Assembly (NCBI GenBank): GCA_938039145.1
Contig: CALHVG010000007.1
Coordinates: 1 to 64,000 of the forward strand
DNA: 64,000 bases
Reading direction: 5' to 3'
Source of the DNA: an uncultured Treponema sp.
GTDB taxonomy: Bacteria > Spirochaetota > Spirochaetia > Treponematales > Treponemataceae
In this document: positions 60,514-64,000 of the stretch, in pieces
Layout of the letters: each line of letters begins with the position of its first letter
Numbering within the stretch: position 1 is the first letter of the stretch
Position numbers and translations under genes: made by a program
Notes under the pieces: model-generated
The model's database searches: none
Told to the model about the DNA's origin: nothing
The model's input: only the letters and a program-made list of their open reading frames with translations

Positions 60514-60541
60514 ATTATAACAGAATATGACATATTGTCAA
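60514..60541 (-). promoter_or_regulatory. First promoter of rpmF-acpP
   Basis: On the minus strand perfect TTGACA (60536-60541), a 16-base spacer and perfect TATAAT (60514-60519). It sits just after the coaD stop and four bases before the second promoter's -35 box. Confidence 0.75.
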
Positions 60542-60546
60542 ATAAT

Positions 60547-61032
60547 TTACGGTTTTCCCTGAAATTTCTTCTTCAAAGCGGTTTCCACCATTTCAGGAAC
60601 CATTCCGGAAATGTCTCCGCCGAGTTTTGCAAGTTCTTTTATGGAACTGGATTTTAAAAGAAGGTATCTTTGTTCAGTGGGAATAAAAACCGTTTCGATA
60701 TTGGCGTTTAATTTGTGGTTCAGAAGTGAAAGTTCGAATTCATATGAAAAATCGTTGGAATTCCTTACGCCCCTTATAAGAACTTTTGCGCCGACTTTCT
60801 TTGCATAGTTTACAACAATCTGATCCCATTCATGCACGGAAACGTTCCCGTACGGACGCACCATTTCCCGAAGGAAAGAAAGCCTTTCTTCCATATTAAA
60901 AAGCGATTTTTTTTCACTGTTCACGGCGACCACCACATCAACTTCGTCAAAAAGTCCGGACGCTCTTTGGATTATGTTCAGATGTCCGTTGGTGGGAGGA
61001 TCAAAAGATCCGGGGAAAACTGCCTTTGTCAC
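60547..61032 (-). CDS. coaD: Phosphopantetheine adenylyltransferase
   Basis: CoaD makes dephospho-CoA from phosphopantetheine and ATP. The product begins T-K-A-V-F-P-G-S-F-D-P-P-T-N-G-H, containing the nucleotide-binding T/N-x-G-H, and later has R-G-V-R and the S-S-S-I-K-E-L segment. I place the start at GTG 61032, giving 161 residues, the normal length. The ATG at 61080 would add 16 residues not seen in the family and overlap the divergent promoter. Confidence 0.93.
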   Translation of the reverse strand: MTKAVFPGSFDPPTNGHLNIIQRASGLFDEVDVVVAVNSEKKSLFNMEERLSFLREMVRPYGNVSVHEWDQIVVNYAKKVGAKVLIRGVRNSNDFSYEFELSLLNHKLNANIETVFIPTEQRYLLLKSSSIKELAKLGGDISGMVPEMVETALKKKFQGKP

Positions 61033-61051
61033 GCTGAAAATCCTACCCTGT

Positions 61052-61080
61052 TTGACGAAAATGCACAAGTGTTGTATCAT
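61052..61080 (+). promoter_or_regulatory. Candidate promoter, leaderless geometry
   Basis: TTGACG (61052-61057), a 17-base spacer and TATCAT (61075-61080) are followed after six bases by the lipoprotein ATG at 61087, which has no Shine-Dalgarno. The expected start of transcription is at that ATG. Confidence 0.6.
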
Positions 61081-61086
61081 GCTTGA

Positions 61087-61671
61087 ATGTTCAAGAAAAT
61101 CCTACTAGCATCACTAATTTTAACGGCGCTCATGTTCGTTTCATGTTCGTCTACGGAAACCGTTGCGGAAGCAAAAATATCCGCCCCCGTCGAAATCGCT
61201 CCCCAAGAGCCTGAGATGAAATCTGTGTCGGACGAAGCTTACGACGAATATTCGCGTTCAACCCATGACGTGAATATTTCCATGGAAGAATTTAACAGGG
61301 ACAAGAAAGCGATTCTGAAAATCATAGAGGAACTTTCCGTCGTCATGTCGAACAAGGACTACAACAAGTGGCTTTCGTACATAGAGCCGGAATCAATAAC
61401 GTTCTGGTCAAATCCCAACAACCTCAAGCTTGCCTCAAGAAGGCTTCCTGTAAAGAACATGAAATTGGCGAATCTCTACGATTATTTTATTTTCGTGTTC
61501 TGCCCGTCAAGGCGAGGAAGAACTGTGGACGAAATTCGCTACATATCCCTTGATTCGGTTAAAGCGGTGCAGAATTCCGGGGACGTCGATGTCGTCTACT
61601 ATAATTTTGTAAAAGTGGACGGAAAATGGATGGTAAAAATTCCGCTGCTTTCAAGCCAGGAACAGTCCTGA
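61087..61671 (+). CDS. Predicted lipoprotein of unknown function
   Basis: The 194-residue product has a lipoprotein signal with M-F-V-S-C at about 16-20, a low-complexity linker, and a compact domain from about residue 65. That domain has conserved-looking segments (Y-N-K-W-L-S-Y-I-E-P-E-S, F-V-F-C-P-S-R-R) and ends in alternating beta strands (V-V-Y-Y-N-F-V-K-V-D-G-K-W-M-V), an NTF2-like pattern. I do not recognise a function. Probably monocistronic. Confidence 0.66.
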   Translation: MFKKILLASLILTALMFVSCSSTETVAEAKISAPVEIAPQEPEMKSVSDEAYDEYSRSTHDVNISMEEFNRDKKAILKIIEELSVVMSNKDYNKWLSYIEPESITFWSNPNNLKLASRRLPVKNMKLANLYDYFIFVFCPSRRGRTVDEIRYISLDSVKAVQNSGDVDVVYYNFVKVDGKWMVKIPLLSSQEQS

Positions 61672-61683
61672 CATAAATTGTGG

Positions 61684-61712
61684 TTGATTTTTAAAAATCC
61701 TTGCCATATAAT
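61684..61712 (+). promoter_or_regulatory. Promoter of the HEAT-repeat gene
   Basis: TTGATT (61684-61689), a 17-base spacer and TATAAT (61707-61712). The leader of about 40 bases contains CAGGAGGAA before ATG 61758. Confidence 0.7.
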
Positions 61713-61757
61713 TATCTTCATTAGCAAACGCTGAATGTTTTCCAGGAGGAACATTTT

Positions 61758-62489
61758 ATGAGAGTGTCAAAAAAGACAGTTTTTTTTATCGGAATGATAG
61801 CCCTGTGTTCGCTTGTTTTCGCACAGCAAGTTCAGAGACAGAGCACTAATACTTCATCAAAATCGGAAAGTTCGGTCGAGGAAGAATACTTGAACGACGT
61901 TGACGGCGTGGTCATGCTTGCGCTGGCGACTTCCGACGAATACGACAACAAACTGGTCGCCATGCAGTTTCTTGAGAATGCCGTGGATAACGGTAACATA
62001 AACGAGGATGTCATGAAGGCGTTGAACCAGCTTGCAGGCGAAGGAATCCACTCAAGGTCCTATACAAACGGAAGGCTGATGAACAACTACCCCGACATAA
62101 GAAGAAGGGCTTGTCTTGCGCTCGGAAAGGTAAAAACCGATGAAGCCAAGGACTGCCTGGTGTCGGTCGCACTTGCCGAAAGCGAGCCGATGGTAATTTC
62201 AGCTGCCGTGAATTCGCTCGGCGAGGTTGGCATAAACACAAACGATGAGGTTGTAGATGCGATAGCTTTCGCAAACAAAAGAAACCAGATTCTGAACCCC
62301 ACCTCGTCCCTTGCGTCCGAAGTTATCGACTGCTACGCAAAACTTGCCGGAAAAACCGAGAACAAGAAGATAATTATCGATTCCCTTACAAGAATCGCCG
62401 CCGACTACCATTACATCACACCCGTAAGAAGCAAGGCTATAAAACTTCTTAGACAGATTTCTGGCACAAGCAGTTCCGAAGGAAAATAA
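61758..62489 (+). CDS. Exported HEAT-repeat protein
   Basis: After a signal peptide (ending L-V-F-A-Q) the 243-residue product is helical, with HEAT-type repeats such as R-R-R-A-C-L-A-L-G-K-V-K-T and V-I-S-A-A-V-N-S-L-G-E-V-G. It has the same general design as the protein encoded at 10374. It is likely a periplasmic scaffold. maf follows within 30 bases, perhaps on the same transcript. Confidence 0.75.
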   Translation: MRVSKKTVFFIGMIALCSLVFAQQVQRQSTNTSSKSESSVEEEYLNDVDGVVMLALATSDEYDNKLVAMQFLENAVDNGNINEDVMKALNQLAGEGIHSRSYTNGRLMNNYPDIRRRACLALGKVKTDEAKDCLVSVALAESEPMVISAAVNSLGEVGINTNDEVVDAIAFANKRNQILNPTSSLASEVIDCYAKLAGKTENKKIIIDSLTRIAADYHYITPVRSKAIKLLRQISGTSSSEGK

Positions 62490-62517
62490 GACAAGGAAAT
62501 TAGGCAAGGATCGTTTG

Positions 62518-63108
62518 ATGGAGCCCATAATACTTGCGTCCTCGTCCCCAAGACGGCAGGAAATTCTGAAGATGCTGAACATCCCTTTCAGGGTTATAAT
62601 GCCGAATGTGGACGAGACTATGACAATCGGACTTGATCCTTGCGATATTCCCGAATTCCTTGCAAGAAAAAAAGTTGCGGCGGTTCAACATTCGCTTCCG
62701 TCCGAGCAAGAAATTCCATGGATTTTGGGAGCGGACACCGTAATCGAAAAAGACGGGAAACTCTACGGAAAGCCCGAAAATCAGGACGTTGCGGAAATGT
62801 ACCTTAAGGAATTCCAAGGCTCTTCCCACAATGTGATTACGGCAATCGTTTTATACAACGGACGAAAGAAAACCACGACTTCAAGGATTTCAAAAACGAC
62901 AGTCCGTTTTTCATCCATGACAGATCAAGAAATCCTTTGGTATCTTGATACGGGTGAATGGCATGGGGCGGCAGGCGGTTACAGAATCCAAAGTCTTGCT
63001 TCTTGCTTTATTGAAAAAATCGAAGGTTCTCAGAGCTGCGTTACAGGCTTGCCTCTAAGAGAACTTTTCGATATATTGAACGAACAAGGTTATTCCATTT
63101 TGGAGTAG
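62518..63108 (+). CDS. maf: Maf-family nucleoside triphosphate pyrophosphatase
   Basis: Maf proteins hydrolyse modified or canonical nucleoside triphosphates and so clean the nucleotide pool. The product has the N-terminal A-S-S-S-P-R-R-Q-E-I-L motif, the metal/active-site G-A-D-T-V-I, G-K-P and a W-Y-L-D-T-G-E-W segment typical of the dTTP/UTP-specific branch. ATG 62518 is preferred over the TTG at 62515. Length 196 is normal. Confidence 0.93.
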   Translation: MEPIILASSSPRRQEILKMLNIPFRVIMPNVDETMTIGLDPCDIPEFLARKKVAAVQHSLPSEQEIPWILGADTVIEKDGKLYGKPENQDVAEMYLKEFQGSSHNVITAIVLYNGRKKTTTSRISKTTVRFSSMTDQEILWYLDTGEWHGAAGGYRIQSLASCFIEKIEGSQSCVTGLPLRELFDILNEQGYSILE

Positions 63109-63234
63109 TTTTGATTGGGCATCTTGGATGCTCAAAAATCTTCCGTGCCTATCGGCATCGAGAAAAAGAGTACGGGGCAGGATGTTCCTTTGAAAAAGAA
63201 GGAATTTACAATCTTGCCGGTGAAGGAGAATCTC

Positions 63235-64000
63235 ATGGCTGTAGTTACCATGAAAAACCTGCTTGAGTCCGGAGTTCACTTCGGTCATCAGGTAAAACGC
63301 TGGGATCCGCGAATGAAAAAGTATATTTTCGCGGAACGTAACGGAATCCACATAATCGACCTGCAAAAGACAATCGCAGCAATCAAGGAAAGTTACGAGG
63401 CTGTTCGAAAAATAACCGCCTCCGGGAAATCTGTGCTGTTCGTCGGAACAAAAAAGCAGGCGCAGCAGGCAATCCAGAAGGAAGCCGAACGCTGCGGAAT
63501 GTTCTACATAAACAACCGCTGGCTTGGCGGAATGCTTACAAATTTCTCTACAATCAAGAAATCTCTTCAGAGGCTCAAGAAAATCGAAAAAATGGAAGTC
63601 GACGGAACTTTCGACAGCCTTACTAAAAAAGAAGTTTCCGCCCTTCTCAAGGAAAAAGAAAAACTTGAAAAGAACCTTGGCGGTATAAAAGAGATGAAGG
63701 AACTTCCGGGTGCGGTGTTTATTATCGACACGCACAAGGAGCAGATTGCCGTAGCCGAGGCGCGAAGGATGAAAATTCCTATCATCGCCGTTGTGGACAC
63801 AAACTGCAATCCTGAGAACATAGATTATCCTATTCCCGGAAACGACGATGCAATCCGTGCAATTTCTTTGTTCACATCAATAATTGCTAACGCCGTGATT
63901 GAGTCCGATAACGAAAACGGTCTTAAAATTCTTGAAAACCTTGACGGTGACGAGGAAATTACGACTGATGCATCTACAAAAGACGAAGACGAAGAAATTG
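63235..64000 (+). CDS. rpsB: 30S ribosomal protein S2 (3' end outside the window)
   Basis: S2 is a late-binding small-subunit protein. The 255 visible codons include M-K-N-L-L-E-S-G-V-H-F-G-H, W-D-P-R-M-K-K-Y-I-F, I-I-D-L-Q-K-T and N-N-R-W-L-G-G-M-L-T-N, which identify it clearly. The visible end is an acidic tail. GGAG seven bases before ATG 63235 fixes the start. The reading frame is open upstream to a stop at 63112-63114, and those 40 codons look fairly protein-like, but there is no ATG in them. Confidence 0.97.
   Translation, partial: MAVVTMKNLLESGVHFGHQVKRWDPRMKKYIFAERNGIHIIDLQKTIAAIKESYEAVRKITASGKSVLFVGTKKQAQQAIQKEAERCGMFYINNRWLGGMLTNFSTIKKSLQRLKKIEKMEVDGTFDSLTKKEVSALLKEKEKLEKNLGGIKEMKELPGAVFIIDTHKEQIAVAEARRMKIPIIAVVDTNCNPENIDYPIPGNDDAIRAISLFTSIIANAVIESDNENGLKILENLDGDEEITTDASTKDEDEEI

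Noticed and set aside
63128..63193. 22-codon frame upstream of rpsB as a leader peptide
   Set aside because: No ribosome site and no attenuator-like pairing; chance is the simplest explanation.
1..64000. CRISPR arrays, insertion sequences, prophage, biosynthetic clusters
   Set aside because: Reading for regularly spaced repeats, transposase motifs, integrases and terminal repeats gave none; the only element-like trace is the decayed stretch at 16.6-18.4 kb.

Overview
The window looks like chromosomal DNA of a spirochaete of the genus Treponema, probably a host-associated, carbohydrate-fermenting one. The evidence is the set of protein families and a gene order dnaG-rpoD-zinc-ribbon-TPR-mreBCD-pbp2-rodA, which I recall from T. 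pallidum (about TP0492-TP0501). Genes are densely packed, with many 1-14 base start/stop overlaps, and the only mobile-DNA-like feature is a short decayed stretch.

Layout. 1-0.6 kb: end of a flagellar/rRNA-methylase pair (flgM, and only the last third of rsmI) that runs straight into a plus-strand gene lacking its own 5' end. 0.6-9.1 kb: propeller protein, lipoprotein, RNase Z, and a GldA/GldFG/DUF4340-type ABC system. 9.1-16.6 kb: PilZ protein, HEAT protein, ComEC-like protein, rsmA, yggS and two RluA-type pseudouridine synthases, nearly all overlapping. 16.6-18.4 kb: decayed low-density stretch with a frameshifted regulator remnant, a tiny secreted protein and a membrane protein broken by an in-frame TAG. 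18.4-24.2 kb: tRNA-Leu, three minus-strand genes of unknown role, mfd. 24.3-38.4 kb: a long minus-strand housekeeping block (rod-shape genes, RNase P RNA, rpoD, dnaG, mltG, a metallo-hydrolase, tRNA-Tyr and tRNA-Thr). 38.4-42.7 kb: glycogen synthase, SPFH protein, CCA-adding-type enzyme.

42.8-56.0 kb is the most interesting part. In order it carries a malate/lactate dehydrogenase-fold enzyme, fumarase, HdrB, HdrC, HdrA, an MvhD/FlxD-like protein, two iron-sulfur proteins (FlxB-like, FlxC-like), a flavin/NAD module (FlxA-like), a soluble fumarate-reductase-like iron-sulfur subunit and flavoprotein, and an AspT/SucE-type carrier. Read together this is a route from oxaloacetate through malate and fumarate to exported succinate. 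The heterodisulfide-reductase/Flx electron-bifurcating machinery sits in the same run of genes as the fumarate reductase. I infer that NADH may be oxidised by Flx/Hdr with electrons split between ferredoxin and fumarate. That coupling is a hypothesis from gene order, not shown by the sequence.

56.0-64.0 kb: a CHASE2-type adenylate cyclase split by an apparent one-base deletion, rnc, acpP, rpmF behind two good promoters, coaD, a lipoprotein, a HEAT protein, maf, and the start of rpsB, which leaves the window.

Promoters of the TTGACA-17-TATAAT type are easy to see. At three genes the -10 box lies only 6-8 bases before the ATG and there is no Shine-Dalgarno, suggesting leaderless messages.
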